Shown: positions 7,088-14,614 of the stretch, piece after piece
Layout: each line of letters starts with the position of its first letter
How positions within the stretch are numbered: the first letter of the stretch is position 1
Assembly: GCA_004559785.1 (NCBI GenBank)
Contig: SFXD01000047.1
Coordinates: 1 to 17,291 of the forward strand
Length of the DNA: 17,291 bases
Direction: 5' to 3'
Origin: a bacterium
GTDB lineage: Bacteria; Bacteroidota; Bacteroidia; Bacteroidales; Bacteroidaceae
The notes under the pieces: generated by a model
Database searches by the model: none
The model's input: the letters and a program-made list of their open reading frames with translations, nothing else
What the model was told of the DNA's origin: nothing
Made by a program: the position numbers and the translations under genes

Positions 7088-8212
7088 ATGAATTTCAAGG
7101 TTTCAAGCTCGGCTCTCTACAACCGACTCACAGCTGCAAGCAAGGTAATGGTCAGCAAGAACTCAATGCCCATACTCGATTGCTTTCTATTTGACATACA
7201 GGATGGCACAATAACCATAACAGCCTCTGACAGCGAGAAGTATTTCATCACCACCGTACCATGCATAGAGCATGATGGGAATGCCACATTCTGCATCCCT
7301 GCCAAGACCATCATCGACTCAATCAAGGAGTTGCCCGAGCAACCTCTCAGCATTGGCTACAACCCAGACACAATGAAAATCAAGGGACACCACAACAGCG
7401 GCACGTTCGGCGTGATGTCCTTGGATGCAGCACCCTACCCCAAGACGCTTACGGTCAACGAGAACGCCATCCGTCTCAAGATGAAAAGCGAGACCTTGCT
7501 GAACGGAATCACCAGATGCCTCTTTGCTACGGCAAACGACGAGATACGTCTCGTGATGAATGGCGTATACGTGGACATCAAGCCCGACTGCGTGGTGTTT
7601 GCCGGCACGGATGGACGCAAGCTCGTAAGGAATACCGTACATAGCATACAGTCCGGACTAACGGCAGGCTTCATACTGCCCAAGAAGGTTTGCGCGATAT
7701 TGAAGACACTGTTGGACAAGAGCGACACCGAGGTGGAGATTGCCTTCGACACGGAAAAAGCCACCATCACTACAGAGGACATGACGATGCACTTCCGCCT
7801 CATCGAAGGCAGGTACCCAAACTACAATGCCGTCATACCGCAGAACAACCCTTTCAAGGCCACGGTCGAGCGACTGACCCTGGTGAGTGCCCTCAAGCGC
7901 GTCAGCGTGTTCTGCAACCAAAGCAGCGGATTGGTAAAGCTGGAACTTGCCAACAACAGCCTGACCCTGACGGGACAGGACAACGAATACGCCACCAATG
8001 CTACCGAATACATGGTGTGCGAATATGACAGCAACCCCATCAGCATTGGCTTCAGCTGCCAATACCTTCTTGAGATAGCCTCCATCCTGGAGACAGACCA
8101 AATCACCGTCGAGGTAGCTGACCCAAGCAGACCTGGAGTGATTGTCCCCGCGGAAGACAATGCCGAGGATGAGGTACTAATGCTATTAATGCCCATGAGG
8201 GTGGAAGAATAA
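7088..8212 (+). CDS. dnaN: DNA polymerase III beta subunit (sliding clamp)
   Basis: This 374-residue protein is the ring-shaped processivity clamp that tethers DNA polymerase III and many repair proteins to DNA. All three clamp domains are recognisable. Domain I starts MNFKVSSSALYNRLTAASKV and contains PILDCFLFDIQDGTITITAS. Domain II contains CLFATANDEIRLVMNGVYVD and the family segment FAGTDGRKLVR. Domain III contains the RLIEGRYPNYNAVIPQNNPF stretch and ends in LLMPMRVEE, matching the usual MPMRL clamp tail. Length is typical (E. coli 366). Unlike the classical dnaA-dnaN arrangement, no dnaA is present here; the next gene is a DnaQ-like exonuclease, 26 bp downstream. The gene is preceded by a good promoter. 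Confidence 0.97.
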   Translation: MNFKVSSSALYNRLTAASKVMVSKNSMPILDCFLFDIQDGTITITASDSEKYFITTVPCIEHDGNATFCIPAKTIIDSIKELPEQPLSIGYNPDTMKIKGHHNSGTFGVMSLDAAPYPKTLTVNENAIRLKMKSETLLNGITRCLFATANDEIRLVMNGVYVDIKPDCVVFAGTDGRKLVRNTVHSIQSGLTAGFILPKKVCAILKTLLDKSDTEVEIAFDTEKATITTEDMTMHFRLIEGRYPNYNAVIPQNNPFKATVERLTLVSALKRVSVFCNQSSGLVKLELANNSLTLTGQDNEYATNATEYMVCEYDSNPISIGFSCQYLLEIASILETDQITVEVADPSRPGVIVPAEDNAEDEVLMLLMPMRVEE

Positions 8213-8238
8213 TCGTTTGGTAAACGTCAGGATATGCA

Positions 8239-9006
8239 ATGAAACTTAATCTCTGTAATCCCATAATTTTCTTTGACCTGGAAACGACGGGTCTTGATGT
8301 GTCAACGGATAGGATTGTGGAATTGTGCTACATCAAGGTTGAACCCAACGGAAACGAAGAGACCTGTAGCATGCGTATCAATCCCGAGAGACACATTCCA
8401 GAGGAGTCTTCTAACATACACGGCATCACCGACGAGGATGTCAAGGACTGCCCAACCTTCAAGCAGGTAGCGGCAAAGCTGTGGCACACATTCGAGGGAT
8501 GCGACCTTGCAGGATTCAACAGCAACAAGTTCGACATTCCGATGATAGTGGAGGAATTCATGAGGGCAGGAATAGAAATCGACCTCAGCAAGAGGAAGTT
8601 CATCGATGTGCAGAACATCTATCACAAGATGGAACGTCGAAACCTCGTCGCTGCATACAAATTCTACTGCGGCAAGGACCTCACGGACGCACACAGTGCC
8701 ATAGCCGACACCAAGGCTACCTACGAGGTGCTACAGGCCCAGCTGGACAAGTACCCGGACGAATTGCAGAACGACATCCAGTTCCTGTCCGATTTCTCAA
8801 GGATGGGAAACAACATTGACTTTGCAGGACGTTTCGTATACGCCGAGGATGGCGTGACCGAAATGGTGAACTTCGGCAAGTACAAGGGCAAGACCGTCAA
8901 GGAAGTGCTTGCCAAGGACCCGAGCTACTATTCCTGGATGATGCGTGGCGACTTCACGATGAACACGAAGCAGGTGCTTACAAAACTAAAGTTCAAGTAT
9001 GCTTGA
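8239..9006 (+). CDS. DnaQ-family 3'-5' exonuclease with C-terminal DUF3820-like domain
   Basis: The first 170 or so of 255 residues form a DEDDh exonuclease like the proofreading subunit of DNA polymerase III. ExoI is FFDLETTGLD (D13, E15), ExoII is FNSNKFD (D99) and ExoIII is HSAIADT (H152, D157), so all metal-binding and catalytic residues are present. The segment IHGITDEDVKDCPTF is also typical. The last 45 or so residues (NFGKYKGKTVKEVLAKDPSY, then WMMRGDF) resemble the small DUF3820 domain often found at the end of Bacteroidetes exonucleases of this type. It lies directly after the clamp gene, consistent with a proofreading or repair role. Whether it is the true epsilon subunit or an accessory exonuclease cannot be told from this window. 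The next gene overlaps its end by 8 bp. Confidence 0.93.
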   Translation: MKLNLCNPIIFFDLETTGLDVSTDRIVELCYIKVEPNGNEETCSMRINPERHIPEESSNIHGITDEDVKDCPTFKQVAAKLWHTFEGCDLAGFNSNKFDIPMIVEEFMRAGIEIDLSKRKFIDVQNIYHKMERRNLVAAYKFYCGKDLTDAHSAIADTKATYEVLQAQLDKYPDELQNDIQFLSDFSRMGNNIDFAGRFVYAEDGVTEMVNFGKYKGKTVKEVLAKDPSYYSWMMRGDFTMNTKQVLTKLKFKYA

Positions 9007-10192
9007 AGGCAAGAAGATAGTTCTTGGCATCACAGGAAGCATAGCGGCATACAAGGCGTGCATCCTCGTCAGGGGACTCCAGAAGGAAGGAGCAGAGGTA
9101 CAGGTCGTAATGACTCCTGCAGCCAAGGAGTTCGTCACGCCACTCACGCTTGCCACACTCACAAGGAAACCTGTAATAAGCGAATTCTTTGACAGGCGCG
9201 ACGGCACATGGCACTCACATGTAGACTTGGGCTTGTGGGCCGACGCTATGGTGATAGCACCTGCCACGGCAAGCACCATAGGCAAGATGGCTAACGGAGT
9301 GGCCGACAACATGCTCGTCACGACGTACCTCAGCATGAAGGCTCCTGTCTTCGTCGCTCCTGCCATGGACCTCGACATGTATGCACACCCCACCACACAA
9401 CGCAACCTCGAAACACTCCGCTCGTTTGGCAACACGATAGTGGAGCCTGGCACGGGGTTCCTTGCCAGCCAACTTGAGGGCAAGGGCAGGATGCAGGAGC
9501 CGGAAAGGATAATAGAGGTGCTTGACCGTGCCCTCAACGACGACAAGTGCCTTGCAGGTAAGAAGGTCCTCGTCACGGCAGGACCGACATACGAGAACAT
9601 CGACCCTGTGCGGTTCATAGGCAACTACAGCAGCGGCAAGATGGGATTCGCCCTTGCAGAGGAATGCTCCAGGCGAGGCGCGGAAGTATTCCTCGTAACG
9701 GGCCCGGTCACACAGCAGACACACTACCCCGGCATCAGAAGGATAGACGTGGAGACCGCACGGCAGATGAGCGAACAGGCTACCAGGCTGTTCCCCCAAT
9801 GCGACGTTTCCATACTATGCGCCGCCGTGGCAGACTTCAGGCCGGCAGACGTGGCGACAAGCAAGATAAAGAGGAAGGGCAGGAACCTGACAATAGAACT
9901 GGAGCCCACCTGCGACATTGCCGCCCTACTCGGCTCCATGAAGAGGGAAGGACAGGTGATGGTAGGCTTCGCACTTGAGACTGACAACGAATCAGAGAAC
10001 GCACACGCCAAGTTGAAGAAGAAGAAACTCGACTTCATCGTCATGAACAGCCTCAGGGACGAAGGGGCTGGGTTCAGGCACGACACGAACAAGATAACCA
10101 TCATAGACAACGGAGGCACCACCGACTACCAGCTCAAGGGCAAACGTGAGGTGGCAACCGACATCGTAGACTACCTAACAAGATTCGTATGA
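8999..10192 (+). CDS. coaBC: Bifunctional phosphopantothenoylcysteine decarboxylase / phosphopantothenate-cysteine ligase
   Basis: This 397-residue protein would catalyse two consecutive steps of coenzyme A synthesis in the cytoplasm. The N-terminal FMN-dependent CoaC half (residues 1-180) has the opening KKIVLGITGSIAAYKA, the catalytic His as H74 (WHSHVDLG) and the loop APATASTIGKMANGVADN. The C-terminal CoaB half (about 186-397) has LVTAGPTYENIDPVRFIGN followed by YSSGKMG, then AAVADFRP, the SKIKRKG loop and GFALET. In CoaC, the motif that is PxMN in E. coli reads PAMD (D124), and the segment that is ACGD reads ASQL (S157), so two expected active-site residues differ. I call the function from overall similarity and synteny. 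The start overlaps the exonuclease by 8 bp and the end overlaps the next gene by 4 bp. Confidence 0.95.
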   Translation: MLEGKKIVLGITGSIAAYKACILVRGLQKEGAEVQVVMTPAAKEFVTPLTLATLTRKPVISEFFDRRDGTWHSHVDLGLWADAMVIAPATASTIGKMANGVADNMLVTTYLSMKAPVFVAPAMDLDMYAHPTTQRNLETLRSFGNTIVEPGTGFLASQLEGKGRMQEPERIIEVLDRALNDDKCLAGKKVLVTAGPTYENIDPVRFIGNYSSGKMGFALAEECSRRGAEVFLVTGPVTQQTHYPGIRRIDVETARQMSEQATRLFPQCDVSILCAAVADFRPADVATSKIKRKGRNLTIELEPTCDIAALLGSMKREGQVMVGFALETDNESENAHAKLKKKKLDFIVMNSLRDEGAGFRHDTNKITIIDNGGTTDYQLKGKREVATDIVDYLTRFV

Positions 10193-11109
10193 TGAGACAT
10201 TCACGCATAGTTCTGCTGGCATGCGTCTTGGCAGGCTTTTGTACGGGCATATACGCACAGGAGCTGAATGCCAAGGTTAACATCAACTACAACAACGTAG
10301 AGAACACCAAGAGCGACGTCTTCGACAAGCTGAAGACCACTATTACCGATTTCCTCAACGAGCACAAATGGACGGAAATTCAGTTCAAGGAAGGCGAGAG
10401 AATCCAATGCAACTTCAACATCACTGTCAACACGTACAGCCCTACCGACAACTCGTTCACATGCAGCCTGCTGATGACGAGCAACCGACCCGTCTACAAC
10501 AGCAACTACAACACAACGGCTTACTCCGTGAACGATACGGAATTCAACTTCGCCTTCAACGAATTCGACCAACTCGAATACCAACCTGGGCAAATCAACA
10601 ACAACCTCGTAGCCCTGCTTGCCTACTATGCCTACATGATAATCGGCATGGATATGGACACTATGGCACCAATGGGCGGAACAGACTACTTCAACATAGC
10701 AGAGGAGATTGTCACAGCCGGAGAAAGCCTCGAATACCCGGGATGGAAGGCATTCGGCGACAGCAAGAACAGGTTTGGGCTCCTACACGACTACATCGAC
10801 GGCTCGCTCGAACCTCTGCGCCAGTTCAACTATGTCTATCACCGCAAGGGGCTTGACATGATGGCGGAGAACGCCGATTCAGCACGGGCAGCCATAACGG
10901 ATGGGCTCGACCTGCTGAGAGAGGCACACAAGGCAAAGACCATGAGCCATGTCACACTGCTCTTCACCGAATACAAGCGCGACGAACTCGTCAGCATCTT
11001 CTCGGGAGGCTCTGCCACCAAGGAGGAAAAGGACAAGGCATACGAGACTCTCTTTGCCATCGACGCCTCACAAAACGCAAAATGGGAAAAAATCAAGACC
11101 GGCAAGTAA
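10189..11109 (+). CDS. DUF4835 family secreted protein (PorD-like, possible type IX secretion component)
   Basis: This 306-residue exported protein has a signal peptide (RIVLLACVLAGFCTGIYAQ, likely cut after IYA) and then ELNAKVNINYNNVENTKSDV, the conserved opening of DUF4835. The mature part contains the family's NRPVYNSNYNTTAYSVND stretch, FNEFDQLEYQPGQINNNLVA, and YAYMIIGMDMDTMAPMGGTD. DUF4835 proteins are sometimes annotated as the type IX secretion protein PorD; I recall this from annotation practice and cannot confirm it here. A periplasmic or outer-membrane-associated role is inferred. It lies between coaBC (4-bp overlap) and recN. A second ATG lies at 10192, so the protein may start with one Met instead of two. 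Confidence 0.88.
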   Translation: MMRHSRIVLLACVLAGFCTGIYAQELNAKVNINYNNVENTKSDVFDKLKTTITDFLNEHKWTEIQFKEGERIQCNFNITVNTYSPTDNSFTCSLLMTSNRPVYNSNYNTTAYSVNDTEFNFAFNEFDQLEYQPGQINNNLVALLAYYAYMIIGMDMDTMAPMGGTDYFNIAEEIVTAGESLEYPGWKAFGDSKNRFGLLHDYIDGSLEPLRQFNYVYHRKGLDMMAENADSARAAITDGLDLLREAHKAKTMSHVTLLFTEYKRDELVSIFSGGSATKEEKDKAYETLFAIDASQNAKWEKIKTGK

Positions 11110-11122
11110 GGGCGGGTAAATG

Positions 11123-11205
11123 CCCTGCCTCTTAGTACATACTCCGCCTACCACATGGCTGGAACCTACGTACAAGCAAGCCCATGGCGGAAGCACAAGG
11201 CAGGG
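11123..11205. repeat. Separated 8-bp inverted repeat in the recN leader
   Basis: CCCTGCCT at 11123-11130 is the exact reverse complement of AGGCAGGG at 11198-11205, with 67 nt between them. A competing small hairpin (AGGGC 11109-11113 with GCCCT 11122-11126) uses part of the same left arm. This 149-bp gap is the only sizeable break in the cluster after dnaN, and no TAnnTTTG promoter was seen in it. A role in RNA folding is possible; chance is also possible. Confidence 0.3.
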
Positions 11206-11258
11206 ACGAATTGGCATGACAACCACGACAAGAGAAACAACAGACGACCATATTTTTT

Positions 11259-12929
11259 ATGCTCCAACGACTCTACATAAGGAACTTTGCCCTGATTAGG
11301 GAACTGGAAATCGAACTCGACAAGGGAATGTCGGTCATCACGGGCGAAACGGGTGCAGGAAAGTCCATCATCCTGGGAGCCATCTCGCTTCTGCTCGGAC
11401 AGAAGGCCGATGCAAGGAGCATCCTCTCGGGCACGGAGAAGTGTACCGTGGAGGGTACGTTCAGCATCCGTGGACGCAACATCGAAGGCATATTCCAGGA
11501 CAACGAACTCGACTACGACCCCGAGGAATGCGTCATCCGCAGGGAAATCACCAAGGCAGGCAAGAGCAGGGCTTTCGTAAACGACACACCCGTAAACCTT
11601 TCAACCCTGAAGCTGCTGGCTTGTCACCTGATAGACATACATTCGCAGCACCAGAACCTCCTGCTCGGCGACGAGGACTACCAGCTGGGCGTGGTGGACG
11701 TCATGGCACAGGACACGGAACTGCTCGACAAGTACCGCAGTGCCTTCAAGGCTTACAAGCAGACAGAGCAGGAACTGAGGATGCTTGCCGAGGAGGTGGA
11801 AAGGAACCGTAAGGAGCAGGACTACATGCAATTCCAGCTGGAACAACTTGAGGCTCTCTCGCCCAAGGATGACGAAGACGAGTCCCTGCGGCGGGAACTG
11901 GACGAGCTGAGCCACGCCGAGGAAATCAAGACCGTACTCTACCAGACGGCTGGGATGCTGTCCAACGACTCGGACGAGGGTGGCGTGGTAGAGCAGATGA
12001 GGCATATTGCCAACCAGCTGGGCAGCATATCCCCCTTCTTCAAGGACATCGACGAGGCATTGCAGCGAACAGAGAGCGCGCTTATCGAGATGAAGGACAT
12101 CTGCTCGGATCTCTCCGGCATGGCAGAGGGCGTGGAATACAGCCCCGAGAGGCTGGAGGCAGTCTCACAGAGGCTCGACATGCTCTACACGCTGGAACAG
12201 AAGCACGGCGCAGCCTCGTCCACCGAACTGAAGGCTCTCATGGAGGACCTTAGGAGAAGGCTCGATGCCATTGCCGACGGCGAATCAGGCATCGCTGCCC
12301 TGCACGACAGGATGGAAGGGCAAGAGAGGGAGGCCAGGGAACTCGCCGAACAGCTGTCCGCCACGAGGTGCGCCGCCACCGAAGCCATAGAGCAATACAT
12401 GGCAGAGACGCTGATGCAGCTGGACATGCCCAACGTCCGCTTCAAGGTAAGGATGGATAGGCAGCCCGAAATGAATCCCAACGGGACGGACACCGCCACC
12501 TTCCTGTTCTCCGCCAACAGGCAGACTGACCTGCAGAGGATATCGCAGGTGGCCAGCGGCGGCGAGATTGCCAGGGTGATGCTCGCACTGAAGTCCATGG
12601 TGGGGAAGCGCAAGGACCTGCCCACCATCATATTCGACGAGATAGACACCGGGGTAAGCGGAAAGGCGGCCGACTCTATGGGCATGCTGATGGAAGGGCT
12701 GTGCAACGGCTCCGACAGGCAGGTCATCGTCATCACCCACCTTCCACAGATTGCCTCCAAGGGCAGCAGCCACTACTGGGTGTACAAGGACGACGAGGAG
12801 GGGCAGACCCTGAGCCACATCAGGAAGCTGGACCCGGAGGAGAGGGTCATGGAGATAGCCCACATGCTGAGCGGCAACACCATGACGGAGGCTGCCATCG
12901 AGAACGCACGACAACTATTGGCAAGATGA
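11259..12929 (+). CDS. recN: DNA repair ATPase RecN (SMC-like)
   Basis: This 556-residue SMC-like ATPase acts in double-strand-break repair, probably by holding DNA ends or sister molecules together. The start MLQRLYIRNFALIRELEIEL is characteristic of RecN. Walker A is GETGAGKS (residues 29-36), the ABC signature is VASGGEIARVMLAL (from V431) and Walker B is TIIFDEIDTGVSG with D460 and E461. Between the ATPase halves are charged coiled-coil stretches (about 150-215 and 290-370). Length matches E. coli RecN (553). The RecN-type C-terminal ATPase segment continues with VITHLPQIASKGSSHYWVYK. The ATG at 11259 gives the canonical N-terminus. The stop overlaps the next gene by 4 bp. No LexA-like box was recognised in the 149-bp leader. 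Confidence 0.96.
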   Translation: MLQRLYIRNFALIRELEIELDKGMSVITGETGAGKSIILGAISLLLGQKADARSILSGTEKCTVEGTFSIRGRNIEGIFQDNELDYDPEECVIRREITKAGKSRAFVNDTPVNLSTLKLLACHLIDIHSQHQNLLLGDEDYQLGVVDVMAQDTELLDKYRSAFKAYKQTEQELRMLAEEVERNRKEQDYMQFQLEQLEALSPKDDEDESLRRELDELSHAEEIKTVLYQTAGMLSNDSDEGGVVEQMRHIANQLGSISPFFKDIDEALQRTESALIEMKDICSDLSGMAEGVEYSPERLEAVSQRLDMLYTLEQKHGAASSTELKALMEDLRRRLDAIADGESGIAALHDRMEGQEREARELAEQLSATRCAATEAIEQYMAETLMQLDMPNVRFKVRMDRQPEMNPNGTDTATFLFSANRQTDLQRISQVASGGEIARVMLALKSMVGKRKDLPTIIFDEIDTGVSGKAADSMGMLMEGLCNGSDRQVIVITHLPQIASKGSSHYWVYKDDEEGQTLSHIRKLDPEERVMEIAHMLSGNTMTEAAIENARQLLAR

Positions 12930-14614
12930 AACAAGGCAAATACTTTTTGGCATTGGCAATGGCATTCATGGCCTATGTCCCAAGCGCACATTCGCAGAAA
13001 TGGGTGAAGAAGGCAAGGAAGGCCCAGGTCACCGTCATAGCACGCACGCAGGATGGACAGCTGCGCGAGACGCAGGGCGTGTTCATCGACCATGAGGGTA
13101 CCGTCGTCACCGACTACGACACCATGCGCGACGCCATCGGCGCAAGCATCCTCGATGCCGACGGCAAGGAATACCCCGTGGAATGCGTGGCAGGAGCCAG
13201 TGCACTGTACAATGTGTCGAAGCTGAAGGCTGCCACCAACGGGAAGAAGACCAACTTCCTGGAACTATCCGGGGCGACGCACGGCGACGGTACGGAGGTC
13301 TATGTCATGCCAAGCCCCAAGTCGGACAAGAAGGCTATATGCCAGACGGACACCATAGCCAGGTCGGAAGTCTTCAAGGAGAAGTTCGGCTACCTCACGC
13401 TCGGCAGGCAACACACGCCCAACGCAGCCGTCATGGATGCCGAGGGAAGGCTCGTAGGCTTGGTGCAGCCGCCTGCCAAGGAGGGTGCCGCCACATCCTA
13501 CTGCATGGATGCCAAGTACACTGCCTCGCTTGCCGTGTCAGCACTCGACGCCGGCAACGACGACCTGAAGTCCATCCGCATCAGGAAAGCCCTGCCCTGG
13601 AAGGAGGCCGATGCCCTGACATACATATACCTCACCGCACAGAAGGACACCACCTTCTACCGACAGTACGTGGAGGAATTCATGGAGAGATACCCCGGCA
13701 ACACGTCCGGCTACGTTGCCATGGCAGAGTACCTCGTCGGCAAGGGCGACCTGCAGTCTGCCAAGTCCACTTACGACAAGGCATTGGGCAACCCCGCCCT
13801 GAAGGCTGACGAGATACACTTCTCCCTGTCCAAGACGATATACTCGCTGAACTCGTCCCCATCGTACGAGACCTTCGGGGACTGGGACCTTGGCAAGTCG
13901 CTAGCCGAAGCCAACGCTGCATACGACTCCAACCCACTGCCCATATACGTCAACCAGCAGGCTGAATGCCTCTATGCGCTGAAGCGCTACGCCGAGGCAG
14001 CAGACAAGTTCGTCTCGCTCGCCGGCACTAACCTACGCTCGCCCGAGGTGTTCCTCTATGCCGTGCAGTGCAAGAAGGATGCCCAGGCACCGCAGGAGGA
14101 AATCATCGCATTGCTCGACAGCGCACTCAGCTGCTACCCCACCCCATATCCCGTGGCGGCAGCCAACACCGTCATAGTCAGGGCAAAGGCCCTCGCCGAT
14201 GCAGGCAGGTACCGTGAGGCAGTGAAGGGATTCAACGACTTCGAACACCTCAACGCCGGCAAGGTGACGGCCAACTTCCACTACGAGCGCGAGCAACTCG
14301 AAATCAAATGCAGGATGTACCCGTCGGCACTCAACGACATCGAAAGCGCAATAAGGCTCGCTCCACGCGAGCCTCTATACCATGCCGAGGCAGCGTCACT
14401 CAACTACAGGGTCAACGACATCGAGCAGGCTATCCGCCATGCAAGGCAAGCCACCGAACTGGATGACTCCTTCGGCGATGCCCACCGAATCCTGGGAGTA
14501 TGCCTCAACCAGGCAGGCAAGAGGGATGAGGCTCTACGCCACCTACAGCGTGCGGTGGAACTGGGCGACACCATGGCGCAGGGCATAATCGACAGGATAA
14601 AGGCAGGAGAATGA
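12926..14614 (+). CDS. Secreted trypsin-like pseudoprotease fused to TPR repeats
   Basis: This 562-residue protein has a signal peptide (KYFLALAMAFMAYVPSAHSQ, likely cut before QKW). Residues 25-200 look like a chymotrypsin/HtrA-type fold: TQGVFIDHEGTVVTDYDTM corresponds to the beta strands around the catalytic His, and NAAVMDAEGRLVGL to the GNSGGP-type strand. None of the triad residues is present (see findings). From about 230 to the end the chain consists of TPR-like helical repeats, for example YVAMAEYLVGKGDLQSAKST and DAHRILGVCLNQAGKRDEAL. TPR arrays usually bind proteins, so I infer a periplasmic scaffold and not an enzyme. The reading frame is open further upstream inside recN, but the ATG at 12926 gives the signal peptide and an ATGA coupling with the recN stop. 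The end overlaps tilS by 4 bp. Confidence 0.85.
   Translation: MKQGKYFLALAMAFMAYVPSAHSQKWVKKARKAQVTVIARTQDGQLRETQGVFIDHEGTVVTDYDTMRDAIGASILDADGKEYPVECVAGASALYNVSKLKAATNGKKTNFLELSGATHGDGTEVYVMPSPKSDKKAICQTDTIARSEVFKEKFGYLTLGRQHTPNAAVMDAEGRLVGLVQPPAKEGAATSYCMDAKYTASLAVSALDAGNDDLKSIRIRKALPWKEADALTYIYLTAQKDTTFYRQYVEEFMERYPGNTSGYVAMAEYLVGKGDLQSAKSTYDKALGNPALKADEIHFSLSKTIYSLNSSPSYETFGDWDLGKSLAEANAAYDSNPLPIYVNQQAECLYALKRYAEAADKFVSLAGTNLRSPEVFLYAVQCKKDAQAPQEEIIALLDSALSCYPTPYPVAAANTVIVRAKALADAGRYREAVKGFNDFEHLNAGKVTANFHYEREQLEIKCRMYPSALNDIESAIRLAPREPLYHAEAASLNYRVNDIEQAIRHARQATELDDSFGDAHRILGVCLNQAGKRDEALRHLQRAVELGDTMAQGIIDRIKAGE

Noticed and set aside
11120..11299. 59-codon open frame in the recN leader overlapping the recN start
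   Set aside because: Begins MPCLLVHTPP, has no recognisable family and runs into a different frame of recN; probably chance, although a leader peptide cannot be excluded.
12185..12914. Long antisense open frames (191 and 209 codons) opposite recN
   Set aside because: They arise from codon bias of a clearly coding plus strand, show no domain and have no promoter; treated as shadows.
12701..12925. Upstream extension of the TPR protein into recN
   Set aside because: The extra residues lie in another frame of the RecN ATPase region and would bury the signal peptide; the ATG at 12926 fits.
13183..13809. 208-codon open frame overlapping the TPR gene in another frame
   Set aside because: The product is rich in Arg, His and Gly with no domain, as expected for a shifted frame of a GC-rich gene.
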